Positions 29,278 through 37,971 of a DNA stretch of 64,000 nt are shown piece after piece. The DNA lies in the NCBI GenBank assembly GCA_963815785.1, contig CAWFHZ010000007.1, forward strand, positions 930,001 through 994,000. The letters are read 5' to 3'. The translations under genes and the position numbers were made by a program. Origin of the DNA: DATFVA01 sp963815785 (lineage in GTDB: Bacteria > Bacteroidota > Ignavibacteria > Ignavibacteriales > Ignavibacteriaceae). Below the pieces are notes generated by a model, which was not told the DNA's origin, did not search any database, and worked only from the letters and a program-made list of their open reading frames with translations. Every line of letters begins with the position of its first letter. Within the stretch, counting starts at the first letter, position 1.

Positions 29278-29931
29278 ATGAAAAAATGTATCGTACTAGC
29301 AAACGGAAAGCCACCGTCAAAGAGTATTTTAAAGTATTTACAATCTATTGATTACAACAGATTAATTTGTGCCGATGGCGGAGCAAACGCAGCAATGAAA
29401 CTTGGATTAATCCCGGACTATATTATTGGGGATTTTGACTCTGTAAAAGATGAAACACTCAAATATTTTAATGACAAATCAAAAATAATCCGGATAAAAA
29501 GACAGAATGATACAGATGTTGAGAAATGTCTGAAGTTTGCTATTAAAAAGAAATGCGATGAGGTGATTTTACTTGGAGCAATCGGTGATAGGCTTGACCA
29601 TAGTTTTTGTAATCTTGGAATAGTGAAAAAGTTTTTTCACAAAATAAAAATCAGGATCATTTCAGAAAAATCTATACTTACTCCTTATTCAGGGAAGGTT
29701 GAACTTGACACTATCAAGGGTGAAACAATTTCTGTTTATGGTTTAGATGATAAAACTAAAATAACATCGCAAGGATTAAAATATCCTCTAACGAAAACAT
29801 TGCTTCCTTTTGGAAGCAGGGAAAGTACAAGCAATGTTGCTGAAAAAAATTATGTTCAATTAAAAATTGAAGGGGGGATTATTTTTGTTATCAGGGATTT
29901 CAATTTGCTGAAATTACATGATCTCGTTTAA
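29278..29931 (+). CDS. thiN: Thiamine pyrophosphokinase
   Basis: This kinase makes thiamin pyrophosphate directly from thiamin and ATP, the step needed when thiamin is imported and not made from HMP and HET. Family blocks are ICADGGAN (about 32-39), 'LIPDYIIGDFDS' (about 44-55), 'QNDTDVEKCLKFA' and 'LLGAIGDRLDHS' with a C-terminal 'SREST.NVAEKNYVQLKI' region. Length 217 is normal. It is the second gene of the riboswitch operon and overlaps the symporter gene by 14 bases. Confidence 0.93.
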   Translation: MKKCIVLANGKPPSKSILKYLQSIDYNRLICADGGANAAMKLGLIPDYIIGDFDSVKDETLKYFNDKSKIIRIKRQNDTDVEKCLKFAIKKKCDEVILLGAIGDRLDHSFCNLGIVKKFFHKIKIRIISEKSILTPYSGKVELDTIKGETISVYGLDDKTKITSQGLKYPLTKTLLPFGSRESTSNVAEKNYVQLKIEGGIIFVIRDFNLLKLHDLV

Positions 29932-31312
29932 CAATCTCGATATTTTAATAATCATTCTATTCTTCGGAATTGTACTTCTGATCGGATTTATTTCCGGAAG
30001 AAATACAAAAGGGCAGGCAGATGATTATCTCCTTTCAGGCAGAAAAGTAGGATTGTTTCTATTTATTCTCACTAATGTTTCCACCTGGTACGGTGGAATT
30101 TTAGGAGTGGGGGAGTTTACATACCGTTATGGAATTGCAAGCTGGTTCACACAGGGATTTCCTTATTATGTTTTTGCTTTCCTGTTTGCCATCTTCTTTG
30201 CAAAGAAGATCAGGGCGGCTTCCCTGTTTACTATTCCCGATAAAATAACAGAAACATACGGAAAAACTGCCGGGATGATTTCTGCAATTCTTGTTTTTGT
30301 ACTTGTGTCGCCTGCCCCTTATGTTTTAATGACAGCTAACCTGATCTCACTTATTTTTCATACAGGGATTATTTTAAGTCTTTTCATCTCGGTCATTCTT
30401 TCAATGATTTATTTACTTCAGGGAGGCTTTCGTTCTAATGTATTTACAGATTCCTTTCAGTTTTTTGTAATGTTTGGCGGTTTTATTCTTATTCTGATAT
30501 TCTGCGGAATAAATTTCGGAGGTTATGATTATCTTTCCTCAAATTTACCGGAAACCCATCTTCAGATTACGGGAGGAGCTTCTCCTTTATTTATCATTGT
30601 CTGGTTTCTGATTGCATTATGGACTTTCGCAGACCCGGGTTTCCATCAAAGATGTTATGCTGCAAAATCTGGTGATGTTGCTGTTAAAGGAATTATTATT
30701 TCAATTTTCTTTTGGGCATTATTTGATTTCTTAACGACTTCTACTGGTTTGTTTGCAAGAGCAGCTTTACCTGGAATTAATCAGCCTGTTTTGTCTTACC
30801 CTCTTCTGGCAGAAAAAATTCTCCCATCCGGCGTAAAAGGAATTTTTTACGCAGGATTATTTGCAACAATTATGTCAACATCAAACAGTTTTTTATTTCT
30901 CAGCGGAACTACTGTCGGAAGAGATTTTATTTTCAGAATTAAAAAAAACTCTGATGAAAATAAATTAAAATCATACACTGTAATTGGATTGATAATCAGC
31001 GGGTTGCTTGCAATTCTTCTTGCTTATGAAATTCCCTCAGTAATAGAAATTTGGTACACGCTTGGATCACTATGCATACCGGCAATAATTCTTGCAGTTG
31101 TAAGCTCATACTATCCAAAGTTCAGAATAAGAAATGAAGTTATTATTGTTGAAATGATTTCTGCGGTTTTATTCAGCACAATTTGGTATTTCTTACGTGA
31201 ACTTCAATTAATTACAGGAATTTTATTTGAAGTTGAACCAATGATTGTTGGATTATTATTCGGGGCGACTATTCATTTGTATGGCCTGTTTAGAAATAAC
31301 AGCAAACTATAA
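29918..31312 (+). CDS. Sodium:solute symporter family protein, probable thiamin transporter
   Basis: This inner-membrane permease of 464 residues has about 13 membrane segments and SSS family features: 'SGRNTKGQADDYLLSGRKVGLFL', 'NVSTWYGGILGVGEF', and 'LWTFADPGFHQRCYAAKS' (about 230-247) with 'GLFATIMSTSNSFLFLSGT'. It is co-transcribed with thiN behind the TPP riboswitch, so thiamin, or a thiamin precursor, is the likely substrate. This resembles the earlier ThiV proposal (a PanF-like SSS protein under TPP control); Bacteroidota usually use PnuT. Its final codons overlap the end of terC on the other strand by six bases. Confidence 0.85.
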   Translation: MISFNNLDILIIILFFGIVLLIGFISGRNTKGQADDYLLSGRKVGLFLFILTNVSTWYGGILGVGEFTYRYGIASWFTQGFPYYVFAFLFAIFFAKKIRAASLFTIPDKITETYGKTAGMISAILVFVLVSPAPYVLMTANLISLIFHTGIILSLFISVILSMIYLLQGGFRSNVFTDSFQFFVMFGGFILILIFCGINFGGYDYLSSNLPETHLQITGGASPLFIIVWFLIALWTFADPGFHQRCYAAKSGDVAVKGIIISIFFWALFDFLTTSTGLFARAALPGINQPVLSYPLLAEKILPSGVKGIFYAGLFATIMSTSNSFLFLSGTTVGRDFIFRIKKNSDENKLKSYTVIGLIISGLLAILLAYEIPSVIEIWYTLGSLCIPAIILAVVSSYYPKFRIRNEVIIVEMISAVLFSTIWYFLRELQLITGILFEVEPMIVGLLFGATIHLYGLFRNNSKL

Positions 31313-32239
31313 TTTTTTCTCAGTGGGTTTTTTATAAATCAAAGATAAAATTATAGACCCGGCAAGAAGCGTGATTATTATTCCCAGTGAAACTCCGGTT
31401 GGTATATGATAGAAATCCGAAATCATCATTTTTATGCCGACATAAAACAAAATAATTGCTACGCCATATTTCAAATAAACAAACAAATCAACAATTCCGG
31501 CCAGTGCGAAATAAAGTGCCCGTAAACCAAGTATAGCAAAAATGTTCGAAGTGATAATTATAAATGTGTCTCTTGTAATTGCTATTATGGCTGGTATTGA
31601 ATCAACTGCAAATACAATGTCGGAAGATTCAATTAATAGTAGTGTCAGGAAAATCGGAGTTGCATATATTGTCCCGTTTTTCTTAGTGAAAAATTTCTTT
31701 CCCTTGTAGTCTGGTAATATGTTAAAATATTTCCTGATGATCCTGATGACAGGATGATGCTCCCAATCAATTTCTTTTTCAACTCCAAAAGCCATTTTAT
31801 AAGCACCGTACAGAAGAATAAGTCCGAACACATAAATAATTGGCTGGAAAAGATTAATTAACCCGACACCAATAAGGATAAAAATTATTCTCAGGACAAC
31901 TGCACTCAGTATTCCCCATTTAAGGATATGCGGTTGATTCTCGGGAGAAACCCCCATAGTTTTAAAAATTAAAAGGAACACAAAAAGATTATCTACCGAG
32001 AGGGAATATTCTATCAGGTACCCCGTAATAAATTCCAAACTTCTTTGCGGACCCTTTTCAAGAAAAAAATGAATTGCTACAAAAAAGAGAAGAGCGGTGC
32101 TTATCCAGACACCGCTCCACATCAGACTTTTCTTTAACCCCATTTTGCCTTGCCTGTGATCGGTTACATATAAATCAATGATGATAATTACAACTGCTAT
32201 TACTGCAAAGGCAATCCAGAAAATAAATTCATTAAACAA
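31307..32239 (-). CDS. TerC/Alx-family integral membrane protein
   Basis: This is a 310-residue multispanning protein of the TerC family, members of which export Mn(II) and in some cases are under Mn- or pH-responsive riboswitches. It has about eight to nine membrane segments. The acidic-in-membrane motifs are visible: 'IEYSLSVDNLFVFLLIFK' (about 95-112) and 'LLIESSDIVFAVDSIPAI' (about 203-220), the conserved DN and SSD blocks. It lies 18 bases after the decarboxylase gene on the same strand, likely one transcript. No mntP-type leader is obvious. Confidence 0.9.
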   Translation of the reverse strand: MFNEFIFWIAFAVIAVVIIIIDLYVTDHRQGKMGLKKSLMWSGVWISTALLFFVAIHFFLEKGPQRSLEFITGYLIEYSLSVDNLFVFLLIFKTMGVSPENQPHILKWGILSAVVLRIIFILIGVGLINLFQPIIYVFGLILLYGAYKMAFGVEKEIDWEHHPVIRIIRKYFNILPDYKGKKFFTKKNGTIYATPIFLTLLLIESSDIVFAVDSIPAIIAITRDTFIIITSNIFAILGLRALYFALAGIVDLFVYLKYGVAIILFYVGIKMMISDFYHIPTGVSLGIIITLLAGSIILSLIYKKPTEKKL

Positions 32240-32257
32240 ATAGTTCTCACAAAAATG

Positions 32258-32803
32258 TTAAGGAAGTAGAATTCCAAGTGCCAGGACTGTTGTCCACAGA
32301 CCGTTTTTATCACCTTCAGCCGATTGAGTGATATTAAATGATCTAACGATTTTTCCTGACATTTTATATATGTTTTCTCTTTCACTCCAGTCAGTATCAG
32401 GATTAAAGTCAACTCCAAGAGTTGTAGCAAGCATTGTTGCTGCTAAGTCTTCCGCATATTCTCCGGCAACTTTTTCAGTCTGTCCGAACGGGTGATGTTC
32501 GGAAAGATAACCATACTGGCTCGGATCAGCAGGGAGCGCAGCACCTATTGAAGCCGCAATTAATCTGTTTGGTTCATTGGTTGAATTTCTGGCCATTACA
32601 GCGAAGGTAATTTGTCCGGGTGCTAATTCTTTCAGCCCTTCCTCTTTGCTTATTTTTTTACAGCCGCCCGGGTAAATGCTGCTTACAGTTACCAGGTTAC
32701 AAATCTCTACCCCGGCACTTCTAAGAGCTAGCTCAAATGAAGCTAAGTATTCTTTATGTCTGCCTACTCCTTTGGTAAAGAAAATTTTAGATGGTACATA
32801 CAA
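32258..32803 (-). CDS. Pyruvoyl-dependent arginine decarboxylase
   Basis: This self-processing enzyme converts arginine to agmatine for polyamine synthesis. The 181-residue proenzyme contains the cleavage site 'VTVSSIYP' (Ser41-Ser42), where Ser42 becomes the pyruvoyl group of the large subunit. Conserved blocks are KIFFTKGVGRHKEYLASFE, 'MARNSTNEPNRLIAASIGAALP' and 'GLWTTVLAL'. It belongs to the archaeal-type PvlArgDC family, which also occurs in Chlorobi and Bacteroidota. Gaps of 20 and 18 bases to tyrS and terC suggest one operon. Confidence 0.92.
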   Translation of the reverse strand: MYVPSKIFFTKGVGRHKEYLASFELALRSAGVEICNLVTVSSIYPGGCKKISKEEGLKELAPGQITFAVMARNSTNEPNRLIAASIGAALPADPSQYGYLSEHHPFGQTEKVAGEYAEDLAATMLATTLGVDFNPDTDWSERENIYKMSGKIVRSFNITQSAEGDKNGLWTTVLALGILLP

Positions 32804-32823
32804 TATATCATCTCCTTTCTAAG

Positions 32824-34047
32824 TTATGATGTTATTTTAATAAATTTCCTTTTTCCTACTTTAAGTACTTTATTTTTATCTAACAGAATCTGCGCGTTAA
32901 TATCTTCTATTTTTTCACCGTCAATTGAAACACCGCCCTGGGCGATGAGTCTTCTCGCTTCGCCTTTTGATGGAGCAAAATTTACTTTCAAAATCAAATC
33001 CAGTATCCCGATCTCAGATCCGTTATCTAATTTTATTTCGGGAATGTCATCTGGAATTTCTTTCTGAATAAAAATTTTATCGAATTCCTTTTCGGCTTCT
33101 TCAGAAGCTTCCCGGTTATGATACATCCTGATTAAAGTTTTTGCAAGGTTTCTCTTTAAATCCCTTGGATTAACCTGCTTTTCATCAAGCTGATTTTTCA
33201 CCCTCAAAAGTTCATCGTTTGAAACATCTGTTGCAAGTTCAAAATATGTGTAGATGAGTTCATCAGGAATAGACAGAGTTTTACCGAACATTTCTTTCGG
33301 TGAATCTGAAATACCAACGTAGTTATTATATGATTTGCTCATTTTTTCCACACCATCTGTTCCAACCAGTAGCGGCATAGTTAATATCACCTGGGGTTCA
33401 ACACCAAATTCTCGTTGAATATCTCTTCCGACAAGTAAATTAAATTTCTGATCCGTTCCACCCAGCTCAACATCACTTTTTATCGCAACTGAATCCATTG
33501 CCTGGGCAAGCGGGTAAAGAAGTTCGTGCAGACTAATCGGCTCGCCATTTTTATATCTTTTTGTAAAGTCGTCCCGCTCAAGCATCCTGGCAACAGTATA
33601 TTTTGAAGCTAAACGAATTACATCTTCGAAGCTCATTTTACCAAGCCATTCAGAATTATAAACTATTTTTGTCTTTTCCTTGTGCAGAATTTTTGAAGCT
33701 TGTTCAAAATATGTTTCACCGTTCAGTTTTGTTTCTTCCAGTGAAAGGGAAGGGCGGGTAACATTTCTACCGGACGGATCGCCTATCATTCCGGTGAAAT
33801 CACCAATAATTAAAATTGCCAGGTGACCGAGTTCCTGGAACTGGGCAAGTTTCCTCAAAACAACAGAATGTCCGATGTGAAGATCTGGTCTGCTTGGGTC
33901 GCAGCCAAGTTTAATGTTCAGTGGAATATTCTTCGTTAATGATTTTTCTATTTTTTTTAATAATTCCTCTTCCGGTATAATTTCAAATGCACCACGACGA
34001 ATGACATCCATCTGTTCATTTATCGGGGCAAATTTCAATTTTGTCAT
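32824..34047 (-). CDS. tyrS: Tyrosyl-tRNA synthetase
   Basis: This class I synthetase charges tRNA-Tyr. Motif HIGH is HIGHSVVLRK (about residues 57-60) and KMSKS is present as 'EKMSKSYNNYVG'. A C-terminal S4 RNA-binding domain (about 345-405, 'GEARRLIAQGGVSIDGEKI') is complete. At 407 residues it fits the TyrZ-like (second) bacterial type. The gene starts 25 bases after smpB. Confidence 0.95.
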   Translation of the reverse strand: MTKLKFAPINEQMDVIRRGAFEIIPEEELLKKIEKSLTKNIPLNIKLGCDPSRPDLHIGHSVVLRKLAQFQELGHLAILIIGDFTGMIGDPSGRNVTRPSLSLEETKLNGETYFEQASKILHKEKTKIVYNSEWLGKMSFEDVIRLASKYTVARMLERDDFTKRYKNGEPISLHELLYPLAQAMDSVAIKSDVELGGTDQKFNLLVGRDIQREFGVEPQVILTMPLLVGTDGVEKMSKSYNNYVGISDSPKEMFGKTLSIPDELIYTYFELATDVSNDELLRVKNQLDEKQVNPRDLKRNLAKTLIRMYHNREASEEAEKEFDKIFIQKEIPDDIPEIKLDNGSEIGILDLILKVNFAPSKGEARRLIAQGGVSIDGEKIEDINAQILLDKNKVLKVGKRKFIKITS

Positions 34048-34072
34048 CTACAATGTATTCCTGAAAAATGTT

Positions 34073-34531
34073 TTAGTTTTTAAAATTTCTTTCCTGGTCT
34101 CTCTGCTGATCTCTTTTTGCAATTGATTCTCTCTTATCGTAAACTTTTTTACCCTTTGCTAATGCAAGTTCAACTTTAACTTTTCCGTTTCTGAAATATA
34201 ACCTTAACGGGATTAATGTTAATCCTTTTTCTTTAACTTTGCCAATTAGTTTTTTTATTTCACTTTTATTGAGAAGAAGCTTTCGCGTTCTGGTCGGCTC
34301 GTGGTTATTAATGTTTCCCTGCTCATAAACACTAATGTGAGTTCCAAATAAGAAAACTTCACCGTTTACCAGGTTCGCATAACTATCAACCAGGTTTGCT
34401 TTTCCCTGTCTGAGTGCTTTTACTTCGGTACCTTGTAAAACAATTCCGGCTTCATATGTTTGCAGAATAGCATACTCGTGTCGTGCTTTCCTGTTAACAG
34501 TTATATTCTTTTCGTCAGTTTCCTTAGCCAT
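34073..34531 (-). CDS. smpB: SsrA-binding protein SmpB
   Basis: SmpB carries tmRNA into stalled ribosomes for trans-translation. The compact OB-fold is complete, from 'KNITVNRKARHEYAI' through 'YEAGIVLQGTEVKALR' and 'FLFGTHISVYEQGNINNHEPTRTRKLLLNK' to the basic tail (152 aa). A tmRNA gene is not apparent in the window. It is the first gene of a minus-strand run smpB-tyrS-arginine decarboxylase-terC. Confidence 0.95.
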   Translation of the reverse strand: MAKETDEKNITVNRKARHEYAILQTYEAGIVLQGTEVKALRQGKANLVDSYANLVNGEVFLFGTHISVYEQGNINNHEPTRTRKLLLNKSEIKKLIGKVKEKGLTLIPLRLYFRNGKVKVELALAKGKKVYDKRESIAKRDQQRDQERNFKN

Positions 34532-34747
34532 AATTCCTAAAAAATAAGATTAAAATTATTCTTACACTCACTTAAATGCAAATATTGATTATCAAATGTA
34601 ACATTATTCAAAATAAAATTATATAGAAGCGGAATAGGATTGGTGTTATTTACTGAAAGAGGTTAAACTCAAATTCAGCTTCCTCATTTACTTCTTTAAA
34701 CATTCTTCCTCTTTACCTATTTTAACGCAGCTATTTTTAGGTAATTG

Positions 34748-36133
34748 ATGAACAAACTGAAATATCTTCTCTTATTACTTTTCCTGGTAGTCTCAACATT
34801 CTACGGATGCGCGCACAAAGAGCCTGAAAACCAGATTGTAATATGGCACAATATGCGTCCTGAGGAAAAAAATGTTCTGCAGAGACAGATTGATGAATAT
34901 ATGAAGCTTCATCCCGGGATAAAAATAGTTCAGATATACAAAGAAACAGAGGAGATGCGTTCCGGTTATATTGTTGCTGCAATTGGCGGTCAGGGACCTG
35001 ATCTGATCTATGGTCCATCAGATCAGGTTGGACCTTTTGCTGATATGGATATTATAAAACCTCTCGAAAATATTTTTTCGTCAGAATATCTTTCTCACTT
35101 TAACGACAAAGCACTTATATATTACAAGGGACATCTCTGGCAGCTTGCCGATAAACTTGGTAATCATTTAACACTGGTATATAATAAAGATCTTGTTCCC
35201 GTTCCGCCAAGAACAGATAAAGAATTAATTGCAATTGGGCAAAAACTTACAAAGGATTTAAATGGTGATGGAAGAATTGATCAGTACGGGTTGGTATGGA
35301 ATTATACCGAACCATATTTCTTCATTCCTTTTTTAACAGGTTTTGGAGGCTGGGTACTTGATAGTACAAACACTCCGACTCTAAATACTCCCGCAATGAT
35401 TAATGCTCTTAACTTTATCGCTGATCTGCGCGACAAATATAAAATTATTCCCGGCGAAGCAGATTATGATATTGCCGATGTTTTGTTCAAAGAAGGAAAA
35501 GCGGGAATGATTATAAACGGGGACTGGTCGTGGTCAAGTTATGGTAATGCAGGAATAAATTATGGAATATCCGTTCTTCCAATCATTACAGAAACAGGAA
35601 AGTATGCAACTCCGATGGTTGCACCAAAGGGTTATTCAATCAATAAAAATGTAAATGATAAAAAATTAAGTGAAATAAAGGACCTGCTAAAGTTTTTAAT
35701 GAGTCCTGAAAAACAGCTTGAAACTGCTCTTGAAGTAAAAACATTTCCCAGCAGAAAAGAACTCTATTCAAATCCAAAACTTGCAAATGATGAGATATTC
35801 ATTAATTCCAAAGAACAGATAGATCACGGAATTGCGTTACCTATTGTTACGGAAATGCGTGCAATCTGGGATGCTATGCGTCCTGCTTACCAGGCTGTTC
35901 TGGGTGGTGCAATCACTCCCCAAAAAGCAGCAAAACAGATGCAGGAAGATGCAATTAAAAAAATAAAGGAGCTGAGAGAAGATTATGTTGATCCTGTTGG
36001 AAGAACAATTATTTTTGTGTTTTTCTTCCTCGCGATAGCAGCGCTGTTATTCTTTACAAGAAAAAGCATTTCGGCATTTTTCAAGAACTTTAAAAAGACA
36101 GCTTTGCATATTATCTTCTGCTTCCGGCAATGA
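34748..36133 (+). CDS. Sugar ABC transporter substrate-binding lipoprotein with C-terminal membrane segment
   Basis: This is a family 1 extracellular solute-binding protein. A lipoprotein signal ends in 'FYGC' (Cys20) and the MalE-like fold covers about 25-400 ('VIWHNMRPEEKNVLQRQ', 'GGQGPDLIYGPSD', 'EGKAGMIINGDWSW', 'APKGYSINKN'). Unlike ordinary MalE, it continues with a membrane helix at about 420-440 and a basic linker. The following frame (permease, from 36130) begins in mid-helix: one missing base in TTCTGCTTCCGG near 36119-36124 would read IIFLLPAMIIM and join both. I infer an original binding-protein-permease fusion. ATG at 34748 is used; the TTG three bases earlier is in frame. Confidence 0.85.
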   Translation: MNKLKYLLLLLFLVVSTFYGCAHKEPENQIVIWHNMRPEEKNVLQRQIDEYMKLHPGIKIVQIYKETEEMRSGYIVAAIGGQGPDLIYGPSDQVGPFADMDIIKPLENIFSSEYLSHFNDKALIYYKGHLWQLADKLGNHLTLVYNKDLVPVPPRTDKELIAIGQKLTKDLNGDGRIDQYGLVWNYTEPYFFIPFLTGFGGWVLDSTNTPTLNTPAMINALNFIADLRDKYKIIPGEADYDIADVLFKEGKAGMIINGDWSWSSYGNAGINYGISVLPIITETGKYATPMVAPKGYSINKNVNDKKLSEIKDLLKFLMSPEKQLETALEVKTFPSRKELYSNPKLANDEIFINSKEQIDHGIALPIVTEMRAIWDAMRPAYQAVLGGAITPQKAAKQMQEDAIKKIKELREDYVDPVGRTIIFVFFFLAIAALLFFTRKSISAFFKNFKKTALHIIFCFRQ

Positions 36134-36963
36134 TAATTATGCTCGCTGTGATTATGTATCCGTTTGTTTACAATATAATTTTATCCTTCTCAAATATGAG
36201 TCTTGCTCATATCAATGACTGGAGCATTGTCGGGTTTTATCAATACGTAAAGGTTTTTGCCGAACCCCAGTTTTATGAATTCTTTTTGAAAACAATTATA
36301 TGGACAGGAACAAACATAGTTTTTCATGTTGTTTTAGGTGTTACACTTGCACTTCTTATAAACAGGAGTCTTCCCGGTTCCGGAGTTTTCAGAACTTTGC
36401 TGATTCTGCCATGGGCAATTCCACAATATATTGTTGCGTTAACCTGGCGGGGAATGTTTAATTATGAATACGGTGCTATAAATTTAATTATTGTCAAATA
36501 TCTTTCAATGTCGCCGGTCGAATGGTTGAAGTCTCCGGTTGAAGCATTTATGGCAGTAATCATTACTAACATTTGGTTAGGTTTTCCGTTTATGATGATA
36601 ATTGCACTTGGTGCGCTGCAAAGTATTCCCAAAGAACTTTATGAAGCTGCTGATATTGATGGCGCATTGTGGTATCATAAATTAAAATCCATCACGATAC
36701 CATTAATTAAACCGGTTATGATTCCGGCAATTACGCTTGGCATAATCTGGACATTTAATAATATCAATGTGGTCTGGCTTGTCAGTAATGCCGGAGAACC
36801 ATCGGATAAAACACATATTCTTGTTTCGTTCGTTTATAAGGCCGCTTTTAATCTATATCGATATGGATACGCGGCAGCTTTTAGTGTTGTTATATTTTTA
36901 ATTTTGTTAGCTTTTGGCTTATCGTTTCTACGAAGAACAAAAGCTACAGAATCTGTTTATTAA
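36130..36963 (+). CDS. Sugar ABC transporter permease (MalF type)
   Basis: This inner-membrane permease has six predicted membrane helices and the EAA motif 'EAADIDGALWYHKLKSITIPLIKPV' (about 176-200). The N-terminus is shorter than usual: it begins inside what is normally the first helix (MIIMLAVIMYPFVYN), whereas the preceding 'LLPA' bases lie in the other frame as part of the binding-protein gene. The four-base ATGA overlap allows coupled translation, but a frame error joining both genes is equally plausible. With the binding protein and MalG-type partner it would take up a disaccharide or oligosaccharide. Confidence 0.88.
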   Translation: MIIMLAVIMYPFVYNIILSFSNMSLAHINDWSIVGFYQYVKVFAEPQFYEFFLKTIIWTGTNIVFHVVLGVTLALLINRSLPGSGVFRTLLILPWAIPQYIVALTWRGMFNYEYGAINLIIVKYLSMSPVEWLKSPVEAFMAVIITNIWLGFPFMMIIALGALQSIPKELYEAADIDGALWYHKLKSITIPLIKPVMIPAITLGIIWTFNNINVVWLVSNAGEPSDKTHILVSFVYKAAFNLYRYGYAAAFSVVIFLILLAFGLSFLRRTKATESVY

Positions 36964-37012
36964 AATGGTAGTTTTGTGGCTATGCGACAGGAAAACAATA
37001 TTTTTTTTGTTT

Positions 37013-37032
37013 AACTGCTAAGACGCAGAGGC
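37013..37032. repeat. Copy of a degenerate intergenic repeat (AAGACGCAGAGG type)
   Basis: AACTGCTAAGACGCAGAGGC here matches the segment at 41043-41062 (AACTGCTGAGTCGCAAAGGC) at 17 of 20 positions. It sits just upstream of the MalG-type permease gene. This is the common 'ACCGCAAAGACGCAAAGG' type of dispersed spacer repeat in bacterial genomes. Confidence 0.55.
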
Positions 37033-37065
37033 TTGAAGAAAAAATCTTTTAAGGCAAAGAGTATT

Positions 37066-37899
37066 ATGAATAGAAAAAAATTACTTGCAGATATTTTAAC
37101 TTATTTATTCCTTATCATTTTTACACTCGTTGCTCTTTACCCCGTAATAAATGTGTTTACAATTTCAATAAGACCGAATGACAGACTGCTTTCTACATCA
37201 CTCTCAATAATTCCTGAGAATGCAACATTCAAACAATATGTAGAACTCTTTACAAACAGACCATTTCTGCTCTGGGTCTGGAATTCAACAATAGTTTCAT
37301 TTGTTGTTACACTTACCGGGGTAGCACTTGCTTCAACAGCAGGCTATGCACTTTCAAGATTCAGGTTTGTGGGAAAACAGGCAAGCATGCTTGGATTATT
37401 AACAACACAAATGTTTCCTGCAACTATGCTTTTACTACCTATGTATATAATGCTGATTAAATTAGGTTTGATAAACAGCTACCTTGGAATAATTATAGTT
37501 TACTCCGCAACAGCACTTCCGTTTTGTGTCTGGCAAATGAAGGGTTACTATGATACTATCCCTTTTAGTCTTGAGGAAAGTGCAAGAATAGACGGATGCA
37601 ATAAATGGCAGGCTTTTTATAAAATAATTTTTCCTCTTGCTGCCCCGGCACTTGTAATTACAGCATTATTTTCTTTTATGACAGCTTGGTCAGAATATAT
37701 TGTTGCTGCTCAGGTTCTGCAGGATAGTTCTCTTTACACATTGCCTCTCGGATTAAAATCATTTCAGTCTAATCTAACCACCGAATGGGGACTTTATGCT
37801 GCTGCCGCTTTAATTGTAAGTATTCCCGTAGTACTACTATTTATAATTCTTAGTAAGTGGCTGGTTTCAGGATTAACGCTCGGAAGTGTTAAAGGATAG
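37066..37899 (+). CDS. Sugar ABC transporter permease (MalG type)
   Basis: This second permease of the sugar transporter has six helices and the EAA loop 'EESARIDGCNKWQAFYKIIFPLAAP' (about 180-204 by this start). The ATG at 37066 is preferred, since the eleven residues upstream derive from the repeat-like stretch at 37013-37032 and include no typical N-terminus; a TTG at 37033 is the open alternative. No ATPase gene (MalK type) lies in the locus; it must be supplied in trans. Confidence 0.9.
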   Translation: MNRKKLLADILTYLFLIIFTLVALYPVINVFTISIRPNDRLLSTSLSIIPENATFKQYVELFTNRPFLLWVWNSTIVSFVVTLTGVALASTAGYALSRFRFVGKQASMLGLLTTQMFPATMLLLPMYIMLIKLGLINSYLGIIIVYSATALPFCVWQMKGYYDTIPFSLEESARIDGCNKWQAFYKIIFPLAAPALVITALFSFMTAWSEYIVAAQVLQDSSLYTLPLGLKSFQSNLTTEWGLYAAAALIVSIPVVLLFIILSKWLVSGLTLGSVKG

Positions 37900-37971
37900 A
37901 TCAAAAAAATTAACAATTTATAATTATCAATTAACAATTATGTTGACAGGTTGGACGGTTTATAAATTCGT

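Noticed and set aside
32756..33067. Plus-strand open frame across the decarboxylase/tyrS boundary
   Set aside because: It lies opposite to well-supported minus-strand genes, has no family features and no ribosome site.
37900..37960. AT-rich direct repeat ATTAACAATT between convergent genes
   Set aside because: Only two short copies in an AT-rich spacer; could be chance or a degraded terminator, so I do not claim a repeat element.
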